A stretch of 64,000 bases of DNA from Micromonospora zamorensis. GTDB taxonomy: Bacteria > Actinomycetota > Actinomycetes > Mycobacteriales > Micromonosporaceae. The notes beneath the pieces are model-generated. The model was not told the DNA's origin. It was given only the letters and a program-made list of their open reading frames with translations, and searched no databases. Location: assembly GCF_900090275.1 (NCBI RefSeq), contig NZ_LT607755.1, positions 6,448,001-6,512,000 of the forward strand, written 5' to 3'. Below are positions 1 to 7,755 of this stretch, piece by piece. The position numbers and the translations under genes were made by a program. Position 1 is the stretch's first letter, and the number at the start of each line of letters is the position of its first letter.

Positions 1-788
1 CGCGCCTTGCTCCACATGCCGTGCGCGATCGGCCGGTGGAAGCCGAAGAGCCGCGCCCCGAGGCGGGACGTGTGGATCGGGTTGTGGTCCCCGGACACCC
101 GCGCGTACTCCGTGCCGACCCGGGGCTCCACCCGCCAGCGGGACGTGCCGGCCGGCGGCTCGGTGCGTCCACTCCGGTCGCCCTCGCCAGGCTTGCGCTC
201 CCGACCCAGGTACGTCGAGACACCCTCCCAGACCTTCTCGCCGGCGACCGAGCCGACCAGCACCACGTCCACCTGCCGCCCCCGGTCGTGCGGGCGCAGG
301 TTCTCCGCGTACGTCGTGAAGTCGAGGGTCTCGTCGGCGGTGATCGGGCGGTGCACGGTGATCCGGTTGCCGATGTGCACCAGACCGATCAGTGGAAAGG
401 GAAAGTCCGGCGCGGTCATCAGCCGCAGGGTCAGCGGGAAGCCCATGACGTGCGGAAACGTGCCCGGCAGGCGATCGGTGAGCCGGAACCCGCAGACCCG
501 GTCGTAGGCGGCCAGGTGCGCCCGGTCGACGCTCACCCCGCCCACTGCCAACTCGACGCCCGGCACGCCGGGGCCGCGCCTCCCGCCGCCCAGGCCGGGC
601 AGCGCGCCGAGCAACGCCCGACGGTAGAGCGCTCCGGCCGCCGGCATCCGAGGCAGTTCGACCCGGTCACGGCCGGCGGCCTCCGGCCGGAGTGCCGCGG
701 CCCGCATCTCCGCCGACAGTGTCTCCGTCGGGCCGTCGATCAGCTCGTGCAGGGAGAGGTCGTCGTCCGGCTGCCTTTGAGTGCCCAT
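1..788 (-). CDS. htdX: MaoC-like (hotdog) 3-hydroxyacyl-thioester dehydratase, partial
   Basis: Reads leftward off the window edge, so the C-terminus is missing; about 262 residues are visible. It starts at an ATG whose A is the last base of the fabG4 stop (TGATG), so it is translationally coupled to fabG4. The visible C-terminal part has the MaoC hydratase-2 motif, YARVSGDHNPIH followed by GFHRPIAHGM; the Asp and His of that motif are the catalytic pair in this family. The N-terminal half fits the non-catalytic hotdog of double-hotdog hydratases. The order with fabG4 and divergent fadA2 matches M. tuberculosis Rv0241c (HtdX)-Rv0242c-Rv0243. Likely role: dehydration of 3-hydroxyacyl thioesters in fatty-acid metabolism. 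Carrier (CoA or ACP) is not decidable here. Confidence 0.85.
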   Translation of the reverse strand, partial: MGTQRQPDDDLSLHELIDGPTETLSAEMRAAALRPEAAGRDRVELPRMPAAGALYRRALLGALPGLGGGRRGPGVPGVELAVGGVSVDRAHLAAYDRVCGFRLTDRLPGTFPHVMGFPLTLRLMTAPDFPFPLIGLVHIGNRITVHRPITADETLDFTTYAENLRPHDRGRQVDVVLVGSVAGEKVWEGVSTYLGRERKPGEGDRSGRTEPPAGTSRWRVEPRVGTEYARVSGDHNPIHTSRLGARLFGFHRPIAHGMWSKA

Positions 789-2152
789 CACGCCCCCAGC
801 AGGCTCTGGCCGCAGACCCGGACCACGTTTCCGCTGACCGCACCGCTGGCCGGCCAGGCCAACCAGCCGATCGTCTCGGCCACGTCCACCGGAAGCCCGC
901 CCTGGGCCAGGCTGTTCATCCGCCGGCCCGCCTCGCGGACCACCAGCGGGATACGCGCGGTCAGCCGGGTCTCGATGAAGCCCGGGGCCACCGCGTTGAC
1001 GCTGATCCCCCGCTCCCGCAGAGCCGGGGCGAGCGAGTCGACCAGGCCGATCACGCCGGCCTTGCTGGTGGCGTAGTTGGTCTGCCCCCGGTTGCCAGCG
1101 ATCCCGGCGATCGACGAGACCGAGACGAGCCGCCCGCCGGTCGGGATGAGCCCCCGCTCCAACAGCACGTCGTTGATGCGTTCCTGGCTGGAGAGGTTGA
1201 CGTCGATGACCTGGTCCCACCGGTCGGCGTCCATCCGGCCGAGCGTCTTGTCCCGGGTGATGCCGGCGTTGTGCACCACCACGTCGACCCGGCCGTGTCG
1301 GCCGGCCAGGTGATCGGCGAGCCGGGTCGGTGCGTCCGGTGCGGTCAGGTCGAGTTGCACCGCAGTACCGCCGATGTCGTTCGCCACCGCGGCCAGCGCG
1401 TCACCGGCGGCCGGGATGTCCAGCGCCACCACCTGTGCGCCGTCGCGGGCGAGCACCCGGGCCAGCGCCGCGCCGATGCCCCGGGCGGCGCCGGTGACCA
1501 GCACGACCTGCCCGTCCAGTGGGCGGTCCCAGTCGGCCGGGGCGGTCGCCTCGCCGGTGCCGACCCGGATGACCTGACCCGAGACGTACGCGGACCGCCC
1601 GGACAGCAGGAACCGGAGCGTCGACTCGAGGCTGGTGAGGACGCCGTTCTCAGCGCGGGTCACGTAGACGAGTTGGGCGGTCGTGCCCCGGCCGAACTCC
1701 TTGCCGATGCTGCGCACCAGACCTTCCAGGGCGCGCTGGGCGGTCGCCTCGCGGGGCGTCGGGCACTCCTGCGGTGGTGTGCCCAGCACGATCACCCGGC
1801 CGCCGGGCAGCACGGCCCGGGCCTGTGGGTGGAAGAAGTCGTAGAGCTGGCGCAGCTCGGTCGAATCGGTGATCCCGGTGGCGTCGAAGAGCAGTGCGCC
1901 GTACCGCCGCGGGTTGTCGCCGGGGGCGGTGTCGGCGGCCGGGTCGGCCAGCTCGACCCCGGCGGCGGTCAGGATCCTGCCGACCGGCTCGGCGAGCCGG
2001 CCGCCGGTGGCCGCGCCGAGCAGGGCCGGCCCGGGCAGCAGCGGGTCGCCGGGAGAGTGCCGGCGCAGTCGGGGCGGGTCGGGCAGCCCGAGGCGCTTGA
2101 CCAGCGTGCGGCCGGCAGTCGATTGGACGAAGCTCGCGTACCTGTCGGTCAT
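788..2152 (-). CDS. fabG4: High-molecular-weight 3-oxoacyl-ACP reductase FabG4
   Basis: 454 residues, the same length as mycobacterial FabG4 and about twice an ordinary FabG. The N-terminal half is a degenerate Rossmann/flavodoxin-like domain. The C-terminal half is a classical short-chain reductase with the nucleotide loop TGAARGIG, the NAG segment (VHNAGITRD), the catalytic Ser in SSIAG and YATSK (Tyr-x3-Lys). HMw FabG enzymes reduce 3-oxoacyl thioesters with NADH. A -10-like TAGGCT lies exactly 6 bases upstream of the ATG, so the mRNA is probably leaderless. Its stop overlaps the dehydratase start by one base, and fadA2 diverges from the same 55-bp gap. Confidence 0.95.
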   Translation of the reverse strand: MTDRYASFVQSTAGRTLVKRLGLPDPPRLRRHSPGDPLLPGPALLGAATGGRLAEPVGRILTAAGVELADPAADTAPGDNPRRYGALLFDATGITDSTELRQLYDFFHPQARAVLPGGRVIVLGTPPQECPTPREATAQRALEGLVRSIGKEFGRGTTAQLVYVTRAENGVLTSLESTLRFLLSGRSAYVSGQVIRVGTGEATAPADWDRPLDGQVVLVTGAARGIGAALARVLARDGAQVVALDIPAAGDALAAVANDIGGTAVQLDLTAPDAPTRLADHLAGRHGRVDVVVHNAGITRDKTLGRMDADRWDQVIDVNLSSQERINDVLLERGLIPTGGRLVSVSSIAGIAGNRGQTNYATSKAGVIGLVDSLAPALRERGISVNAVAPGFIETRLTARIPLVVREAGRRMNSLAQGGLPVDVAETIGWLAWPASGAVSGNVVRVCGQSLLGA

Positions 2153-2158
2153 GGGCGT

Positions 2159-2164
2159 AGCCTA
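2159..2164 (-). promoter_or_regulatory. -10 element of leaderless fabG4 promoter
   Basis: On the minus strand TAGGCT is followed by 6 bases (ACGCCC) and then the fabG4 ATG, which places transcription start at the start codon. No Shine-Dalgarno sequence fits this start. Confidence 0.5.
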
Positions 2165-2207
2165 CTGGCGAGTAGGGTTCGAGCAACACATGTCGAGGAG
2201 GCGGATC

Positions 2208-3500
2208 GTGCAGAGCATTCGGCGGGTCGCGGTCATCGGGGGCAACCGCATCCCCTTCGCCCGTTCCAACTCGCGCTACGCGGACGCGTCGAACGCCGAC
2301 CTGCTCGGCGCCGCGCTGGACGGCCTGATCGCCCGGTACGGGCTGGCCGGGCAGCGCGTCGGTGAGGTGGTGACCGGCGCGGTGCTCAAGCACTCCCGCG
2401 ACTTCAACCTCACCCGCGAGGTGGTCCTCGGCTCCCGGCTCGACCCGCACACCCCGGCGTACGACATCCAGCAGGCCTGCGGCACCGGCCTGGAGGCGGC
2501 GATCCTCGTCGCCAACAAGATCGCCCTCGGTCAACTCGACGTGGGCATCGCCGGCGGCGTCGACACCACCTCCGACGCGCCGCTCGCGGTCAACGAGGAG
2601 ATGCGCCGCACGCTGCTCAAGCTCAACTCGGCCCGCACGCTGGGCGAACGGCTCAAGGTCGCGGCGAAGCTGCGCCCACTCCAGCCGTTCAAGCCGGAGA
2701 TCCCGCGCAACGCCGAACCCCGCACCGGCCTGTCCATGGGCGACCACGCCGCCCGCACTGCGGTGCGCTGGCAGATCGACAGGCGATCCCAGGACGAGCT
2801 GGCGCTGCGTTCGCACCAGCGGCTCGCCGCCGCGTACGACAGGGGTTTCTTCGACGACCTGATGACGCCGTACCTGGGGCTTACCCGCGACGCGAACCTG
2901 CGCCCGGACACCAGCGTGGAGAAGCTCGGCTCGCTCAAGCCGGTCTTCGGCACCCGCGGCCCGGACGCCGAGCAGGCCACCATGACCGCCGGCAACTCGT
3001 CACCGCTCACCGACGGGGCATCCACCGTGCTGCTCGCCAGCGAGGAGTGGGCGGCTGCGCACAACCTGCCGGTGCTGGCCTGGTTCAGCTGGTCGGAGAC
3101 GGCCGCGGTGGACTTCGTGCACGGCGACGAGGGGCTGTTGATGGCCCCCGCGTACGCGGTGCCCCGGATGCTGGCCCGCGCCGGCCTGACGTTGCAGGAT
3201 TTCGACTACTACGAGATCCACGAGGCGTTCGCGTCCCAGGTGCTGGCCACCCTCGCCGCCTGGGAGTCGCCGGAGTTCTGCAAGGACCGGCTCGGCCTGG
3301 ACGCGCCGCTGGGCGCGATCGACACCGACCGGCTCAACGTCAACGGCTCGTCGCTGGCCGCCGGACACCCGTTCGCCGCCACCGGCGGGCGGATCGTGGC
3401 GACCCTGGCCAAGCTGCTGGCCGAGCGGGGCAGCGGACGCGGGCTGATCTCCATCTGCGCGGCCGGTGGTCAGGGTGTGACCGCCATCCTGGAGCGTTGA
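2208..3500 (+). CDS. fadA2: Acetyl-CoA acyltransferase (thiolase) FadA2
   Basis: 430-residue thiolase. The nucleophilic Cys is C91 in QQACGTG, and the C-terminal motifs NVNGSSLAAGHPFAATG and CAAGGQG carry the catalytic His and second Cys. GTG at 2208 was chosen because GAGGAGG ends 7 bases before it; an in-frame ATG at 2190 has no such site. The protein joins acyl-CoA and acetyl-CoA or cleaves 3-ketoacyl-CoA in beta-oxidation. It is divergent from fabG4 and the MaoC dehydratase, which supply the matching reductase and dehydratase steps, so the three may form one biosynthetic or degradative cycle. Confidence 0.93.
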   Translation: MQSIRRVAVIGGNRIPFARSNSRYADASNADLLGAALDGLIARYGLAGQRVGEVVTGAVLKHSRDFNLTREVVLGSRLDPHTPAYDIQQACGTGLEAAILVANKIALGQLDVGIAGGVDTTSDAPLAVNEEMRRTLLKLNSARTLGERLKVAAKLRPLQPFKPEIPRNAEPRTGLSMGDHAARTAVRWQIDRRSQDELALRSHQRLAAAYDRGFFDDLMTPYLGLTRDANLRPDTSVEKLGSLKPVFGTRGPDAEQATMTAGNSSPLTDGASTVLLASEEWAAAHNLPVLAWFSWSETAAVDFVHGDEGLLMAPAYAVPRMLARAGLTLQDFDYYEIHEAFASQVLATLAAWESPEFCKDRLGLDAPLGAIDTDRLNVNGSSLAAGHPFAATGGRIVATLAKLLAERGSGRGLISICAAGGQGVTAILER

Positions 3501-3554
3501 GGGCGGCAGCCCCGAACAGCCCGGCCCGGTCCGGGTGTCGACCGGTGGGTGCGG

Positions 3555-3560
3555 GACAAT
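3555..3560 (+). promoter_or_regulatory. -10-like element of leaderless purB promoter
   Basis: GACAAT is followed by 7 bases and the GTG at 3568. This supports the GTG start and a leaderless purB transcript, although the first base departs from the TANNNT pattern. Confidence 0.35.
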
Positions 3561-3567
3561 GAGGTAC

Positions 3568-4992
3568 GTGACGACGATCCCCAACGTGCTGGCCAACCGG
3601 TACGCCTCGCCCGAATTGGTCGCCCTCTGGTCTCCGGAGGAGAAGGTCCGGATGGAGCGGCGGCTCTGGCTCGCCGTCCTCCGCGCCCAGCGGGATCTGG
3701 GCGTTGCGGTGCCGGACGGTGTGGTCGAGGCGTACGAGCGGGTGCTCGACCAGGTCGACCTCGCCTCGATCGCCGAGCGGGAGAGGGTCACCCGGCATGA
3801 CGTGAAGGCCCGGATCGAGGAGTTCAGCGCGCTCGCCGGGCACGAGCACGTGCACAAGGGCATGACCTCGCGGGATCTCACCGAGAACGTCGAGCAGCTC
3901 CAGGTGCGCGCCTCGCTGGAGCTGATCCGGGACCGCGTCGTGGCCACCCTGGCCCGGCTCGCCTTCCTCGCGTACGAGCACACCGACCTGGTCATGACCG
4001 GCCGTTCCCACAACGTGGCCGCGCAGGCCACCACGCTGGGCAAACGCTTCGCATCGGCGGCGGAGGAGTTGCTGATCGCGTACGAGCGGCTGGAGGACCT
4101 GATCGCCCGCTACCCGCTGCGGGGGATCAAGGGCCCGGTCGGCACCGCCGCCGACCAGCTGGACCTCTTCGACGGCGACGCCGACAAGGTGGCCGAGCTG
4201 GAGCGGCGCGTCGCCGAGCACCTGGGCTTCTCCCGCGTACTGAACAGCGTCGGGCAGGTCTACCCGCGCTCACTGGACTTCGACGTGCTGGCCGCGCTGG
4301 CCCAGACCGCCGCCGCGCCGTCGTCGCTGGCCACCACGATCCGGCTGATGGTCGGTCAGGAGCTCGCGACCGAGGGCTTCAAGCCGGGCCAGGTCGGCTC
4401 CAGCGCGATGCCGCACAAGATGAACACCCGCTCGTCGGAGCGGGTGAACGGCTTCGCGGTGATCATCCGGGGTTACCTGTCGATGGTCGGCGAGCTGGCC
4501 GGCGACCAGTGGAACGAGGGCGACGTGTCGTGCTCGGTGGTCCGTCGGGTGGCCCTGCCGGACGCGTTCTTCGCCGCCGACGGGCTGTTCCAGACGTTCC
4601 TCACAGTGCTCGACGAGTTCGGCGCGTACCCGGCGGTGATCAACCGGGAGCTGGAGCGGTTCCTGCCGTTCCTGGCCACCACGAAGATCCTGGTGGCGGC
4701 GGTCCGGCGTGGCGTCGGCCGCGAGGTCGCGCACGAGGTGATCAAGGAGCACGCGGTCGCTGTGGCCCTGGCGATGCGTGAGAAGGGCTCGCCGGAGAAC
4801 GACCTGTTCGACCGCCTGGCGGCGGACGGCCGACTCGGCCTGTCCCGCGCCGACATCGACACCCTGGTCGCCGACCGCTCCGCCTTCGTCGGCGCCGCCG
4901 CCGCCCAGGTTGCAGCGGTAACCAGCCGCATCACCAAGGTGGTCGAGACCCACCCGGAAGCCGCCACCTACAGCCCGCCCCCAATCCTCTAA
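3568..4992 (+). CDS. purB: Adenylosuccinate lyase
   Basis: 474 residues from GTG 3568 (TTIPNVLANRYAS...). An in-frame ATG at 3559 would add three residues; the -10-like GACAAT 7 bases before the GTG favours 3568. The fumarase/aspartase signature GSSAMPHKMN is present, as is the HKGMTSRDL segment carrying a catalytic-region His. PurB cleaves SAICAR to AICAR and adenylosuccinate to AMP, releasing fumarate, in the cytoplasm. It sits apart from purSQL, purF and purM, which lie downstream within 13 kb. The gene ends just before an inverted repeat. Confidence 0.96.
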   Translation: MTTIPNVLANRYASPELVALWSPEEKVRMERRLWLAVLRAQRDLGVAVPDGVVEAYERVLDQVDLASIAERERVTRHDVKARIEEFSALAGHEHVHKGMTSRDLTENVEQLQVRASLELIRDRVVATLARLAFLAYEHTDLVMTGRSHNVAAQATTLGKRFASAAEELLIAYERLEDLIARYPLRGIKGPVGTAADQLDLFDGDADKVAELERRVAEHLGFSRVLNSVGQVYPRSLDFDVLAALAQTAAAPSSLATTIRLMVGQELATEGFKPGQVGSSAMPHKMNTRSSERVNGFAVIIRGYLSMVGELAGDQWNEGDVSCSVVRRVALPDAFFAADGLFQTFLTVLDEFGAYPAVINRELERFLPFLATTKILVAAVRRGVGREVAHEVIKEHAVAVALAMREKGSPENDLFDRLAADGRLGLSRADIDTLVADRSAFVGAAAAQVAAVTSRITKVVETHPEAATYSPPPIL

Positions 4993-5006
4993 CCCCACCC
5001 CGCCCC

Positions 5007-5067
5007 GGTGATCAAGAGGTTTGCGTCAACTTTGATCTCCTACTTGACGGAAATCTCTTGATCAACC
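5007..5067. repeat. Imperfect intergenic palindrome (23-24-base arms)
   Basis: The left arm at 5007-5029 (GGTGATCAAGAGGTTTGC followed by GTCAA) is the reverse complement of 5044-5067, with two mismatches and one inserted base, around a 14-base loop. It lies 14 bases after purB and runs into the 3' end of the convergent YbjQ gene, so it could end transcription on both sides. It is AT-richer than its surroundings and looks like a member of a dispersed REP-like family; other copies cannot be checked here. Confidence 0.7.
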
Positions 5068-5112
5068 ACATGGGGTGCGTGGGGCGGCGTGGGTGGGGTC
5101 GGTGGGTTGGGG

Positions 5113-5571
5113 TTATTCGCCGGTTGGGGTTTCGGCGGCGGTTCTGAGGTTGGGTGCGCTGGCCGGTTCGGCGATGCCACCGGGCGACCCCGTGAAGCCC
5201 GCGGGTTCGGCGGTCTCCGCGGCGACCACCGGCTGGTCGGCCGGCATGACCTCGGGCATCTTGGGCACGACGACCACGGCCGTCCCGTACGCGCAGATCT
5301 CCATCCACATCTCACCGCAGTCCCGGCTGTCGAACCGCATGCCGATCACCGCGTTCGCGCCGAGCCGCAGGGCCTCCTCGCCGAGCCGGGCCACCGAGTC
5401 GGTGCGCCACCGGGTCAGGTTGTCCGGAGCCATCGGGTCGTACGCGCCACCGCGCAGGTTCTTGACCCCCTCGCGGTACGGGTTGCGCGTCCTGGCCATC
5501 GATGACACCACCTCACCGAGAATCTGGCGGATCTCGTAGCCGGGCAGTTGCTCTGTCGTCACGACCAGCAC
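5113..5571 (-). CDS. YbjQ/UPF0145 family protein
   Basis: 152 residues from GTG 5571 (VLVVTTEQLPGYEIRQILGEV). The family core is clear: an initial VTT-x3-PGYEI strand, then a G-x-NAVIGMRFD segment and a late AYGTAVVV strand. YbjQ proteins form small oligomeric rings of unknown function and have been called heavy-metal-binding domains. The last 45 residues are an Ala/Pro/Glu-rich tail that is probably disordered. Several other GTG codons are in frame, so the start is uncertain. The gene converges with purB across the palindrome and shares no obvious operon. Confidence 0.85.
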   Translation of the reverse strand: MLVVTTEQLPGYEIRQILGEVVSSMARTRNPYREGVKNLRGGAYDPMAPDNLTRWRTDSVARLGEEALRLGANAVIGMRFDSRDCGEMWMEICAYGTAVVVVPKMPEVMPADQPVVAAETAEPAGFTGSPGGIAEPASAPNLRTAAETPTGE

Positions 5572-5700
5572 ATTTCCGATGCTGTCAGGAGTGGCGTGAC
5601 CCGATCGGGTGCATTGTTCACCTGATCGGATGCTGCAAAACGACGCGGCGCGGACGGCCGGCACGGCGCCGACCATCCGCGCCGCAGCGGGCGTTAACCG

Positions 5701-6384
5701 TCAGACACCGGCCACCGAGGTGATCCAGGCCCGGTTGTACGCAACGCTGCCGTAGTTCTGGATGCTCTGCCCGTCGGCGGTGGAGGCGACGCCGACCTGC
5801 TGGCCGTTGTAGAACTGCGGGCCACCCGAGTCGCCCCGCCACGCGTTGCCGCTGATCTCGGTGCTCCGGATCGCCTGCCCGCCGTACGCGTCGGTGACGC
5901 TGTTGCTGGTCACCCGCACGGTGGCGGTCTTCAGCTGGCTCGACGCGGAGCAACCGCTGTAGCAGGTCATGCCCCAGCCGTAGATCGAGTTCGTCGAGTT
6001 GAGGGGCGGGTTGCTGCTGGCCAGGCTGACCGTCGAGGTGCTGACGGTGCTGGAGAGTCGCATGAGGGCGAGGTCGTTGCGGGTGTAGGTGGCGCTGACC
6101 GTACGGGTGACGCCGCCGGAGGAGCGGTACACGCTGCCGACCCGGACGGACATGGTGCCGCTGATGCAGTGCCGGGCGGTGAGCACCCATTGCGGGGAGA
6201 TCACGCTGCCGGAGCAGGTGAACGAGCCGTTGCTCATGACCGCCGCCGCCCAGGGGGCGGACGAGACGGTGGTGCCGCCGATGATGGGTTGCGGGCCGGG
6301 CGGGGCGGCGGACGCGCCGGACGCGGTGCCGAGGGCGCCGACCAGCGCGATGCTGAGTACGGCGAGCAGGGGGCGGATGCGCAT
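5701..6384 (-). CDS. Secreted trypsin-like serine protease (S1 family)
   Basis: 227 residues. A signal peptide (MRIRP start, hydrophobic to about residue 20, cleavage near GASA-A) is followed by a short pro-segment and the mature N-terminus IIGG at residue 34, as in trypsin zymogens. The catalytic triad is visible: His72 in TARHC, Asp104 in NDLALM and Ser186 in GDSGGP. Paired cysteines (C57/C73, C141/C145) fit disulfides. The size matches the small Streptomyces trypsin/SGT-like exoenzymes. Substrate preference cannot be told. It is a single gene with its own promoter region to the right and no operon partners. Confidence 0.93.
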   Translation of the reverse strand: MRIRPLLAVLSIALVGALGTASGASAAPPGPQPIIGGTTVSSAPWAAAVMSNGSFTCSGSVISPQWVLTARHCISGTMSVRVGSVYRSSGGVTRTVSATYTRNDLALMRLSSTVSTSTVSLASSNPPLNSTNSIYGWGMTCYSGCSASSQLKTATVRVTSNSVTDAYGGQAIRSTEISGNAWRGDSGGPQFYNGQQVGVASTADGQSIQNYGSVAYNRAWITSVAGV

Positions 6385-6740
6385 CGGGTGGACTCCTTGG
6401 GCGGGGCGGACCCGGGGTCGCCGGGTGTGGACGGGCGACAGCGGGAGGTCCCCTCTGCCGCCTGAATCGACTTACGTCGATGTACAGTAGGGCCCGAGCC
6501 GGCCGTTATCAAGGACCTGATCGAGGATCGCCGATGTAACGATTCGGCCTCCCGTTGCGCCGTGTATGCCCTGCTGAGGCCACCTGCCCCGCCTGTGGAG
6601 CCGCTCAGAGCGCCAGTAATGTTGATCACTGCTTGAACTGCAGCCGGCCGGTGCGTCCGTGGCCGTATCTGCCAGGTACGCTGGCTGCGCTCGCCCGTTG
6701 TGGGTCGGCACCCAACTGCGTACACAGTCAGGAGTGCCCA
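6385..6740. other. 356-bp divergent intergenic region between protease and purS
   Basis: It holds the upstream regions of the leftward protease and the rightward purS. A short inverted repeat around CGACTTACGTCG lies near 6470-6480. A TTG-initiated frame continuous with purS could begin at 6555; it encodes two CxxC pairs, but no start with a good ribosome site supports it. No other gene or RNA is recognisable. Confidence 0.5.
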
Positions 6741-7004
6741 GTGCCTCGCGTCGTCGTCGACGTCATGCTCAAGCCCGAGATCCTCGATCCGCAGGGCCAG
6801 GCCGTCGCAAACGCGCTGCCCCGGCTCGGCGTCGGTGACGTCGCCTCGGTTCGGATCGGCAGGCGGATCGAGATCGAGTTCACCGGTGAACCGGACCTGG
6901 ACCGCGCTCGGGAGATTGCCGACAAGCTGCTCGCCAACCCGGTCATCGAGGACTTCACCGTCCGCCTGGTCGAGGCCGACGAGACCGCGGACGCCCGCTC
7001 GTGA
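6741..7004 (+). CDS. purS: Phosphoribosylformylglycinamidine synthase subunit PurS
   Basis: 87 residues, normal for PurS. GTG 6741 was chosen because CAGGAG ends 6 bases upstream and the protein then begins [18 protein letters not shown], typical of the family. PurS dimers bridge PurQ and PurL in the three-subunit FGAM synthase, channelling ammonia to FGAR. The stop codon overlaps the purQ GTG (GTGA). The open frame runs upstream to 6555 but is rejected as coding. Confidence 0.95.
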   Translation: MPRVVVDVMLKPEILDPQGQAVANALPRLGVGDVASVRIGRRIEIEFTGEPDLDRAREIADKLLANPVIEDFTVRLVEADETADARS

Positions 7005-7684
7005 CCGCCCGGGTCGGTGTGGTCACCTTCCCTGGCTCGCTCGACGACGGGGATGCGGCCCGAGCGGTCCGGATCGCCGGCGCTGAGCCGGTCCGGCTCT
7101 GGCACGGCGACCCGCAGCTGCACGGCGTCGACGCGGTCGTGCTGCCCGGTGGCTTCTCCTACGGTGACTACCTGCGCTGCGGCGCCATCGCCCGGTTCGC
7201 CCCGGTGATGGAGACGATCGTGGACGCCGCCCAGGGCGGTCTGCCGGTGCTCGGCATCTGCAACGGCTTCCAGATCCTGTGCGAGGCGCACCTGCTGCCC
7301 GGCGCGCTCACCCGCAACCAGCACCTGCACTTCCGTAACCGGGACCAGGTCCTGCGCATCGAGTCGGCCGGCACCGCGTGGACCAACGCGTTCCAGCCCG
7401 GCCAGGAGGTGCTCATCCCGGTCAAGAACGGCGAGGGCTGCTACGTCGCGGACACCGCGACGCTGGACCAGCTCGAAGCCGAGGGTCGGGTGGTCGCCCG
7501 CTACGTCGGCGGCAACCCCAACGGGTCGATGCGCGACATCGCCGCGATCACCAACGCCGCCGGCAACGTGGTGGGCATCATGCCGCACCCCGAGCACGCG
7601 GTGGAGGCGCTCACCGGTCCTTCGCTGGACGGCCTCGGGTTCTTCACGTCGGTCCTCAAGCACCTGGTGGGGGCGCCGGCGTGA
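7001..7684 (+). CDS. purQ: FGAM synthase glutaminase subunit PurQ
   Basis: 227 residues, a class I glutamine amidotransferase. The nucleophile is C87 in [10 protein letters not shown]; His196 and Glu198 in MPHPEH complete the triad. It releases ammonia from glutamine for PurL. The GTG start overlaps the purS stop by 4 bases, a sign of coupling. It is followed by a 24-codon ORF that links it to purL by overlaps at both ends. Confidence 0.97.
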   Translation: MTARVGVVTFPGSLDDGDAARAVRIAGAEPVRLWHGDPQLHGVDAVVLPGGFSYGDYLRCGAIARFAPVMETIVDAAQGGLPVLGICNGFQILCEAHLLPGALTRNQHLHFRNRDQVLRIESAGTAWTNAFQPGQEVLIPVKNGEGCYVADTATLDQLEAEGRVVARYVGGNPNGSMRDIAAITNAAGNVVGIMPHPEHAVEALTGPSLDGLGFFTSVLKHLVGAPA

Positions 7685-7755
7685 CCGGCGACACGATCAT
7701 CGGTCTGCTCAACCGCCGGTCTGGCGGGCACGAGCGCAGCGAGGAGAGGTCATGA
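7681..7755 (+). CDS. 24-codon junction ORF between purQ and purL (doubtful gene)
   Basis: GTG at 7681 overlaps the purQ stop (GTGA) and its TGA overlaps the purL ATG (ATGA). The peptide reads [20 protein letters not shown] followed by EERS. The 3' part (GAGCGCAGCGAGGAGAGG) supplies the purL ribosome site. It resembles three other short coupled ORFs at junctions in this window. It may serve only to carry ribosomes across the gap; no family is recognised. Confidence 0.35.
   Translation: MTGDTIIGLLNRRSGGHERSEERS

Noticed and set aside
6555..6740. Upstream extension of purS with two CxxC pairs (CPACG and CLNC)
   Set aside because: Looks like a zinc ribbon, but begins with TTG without a ribosome site, and the purS GTG at 6741 has a good one. 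Kept only as a remark.
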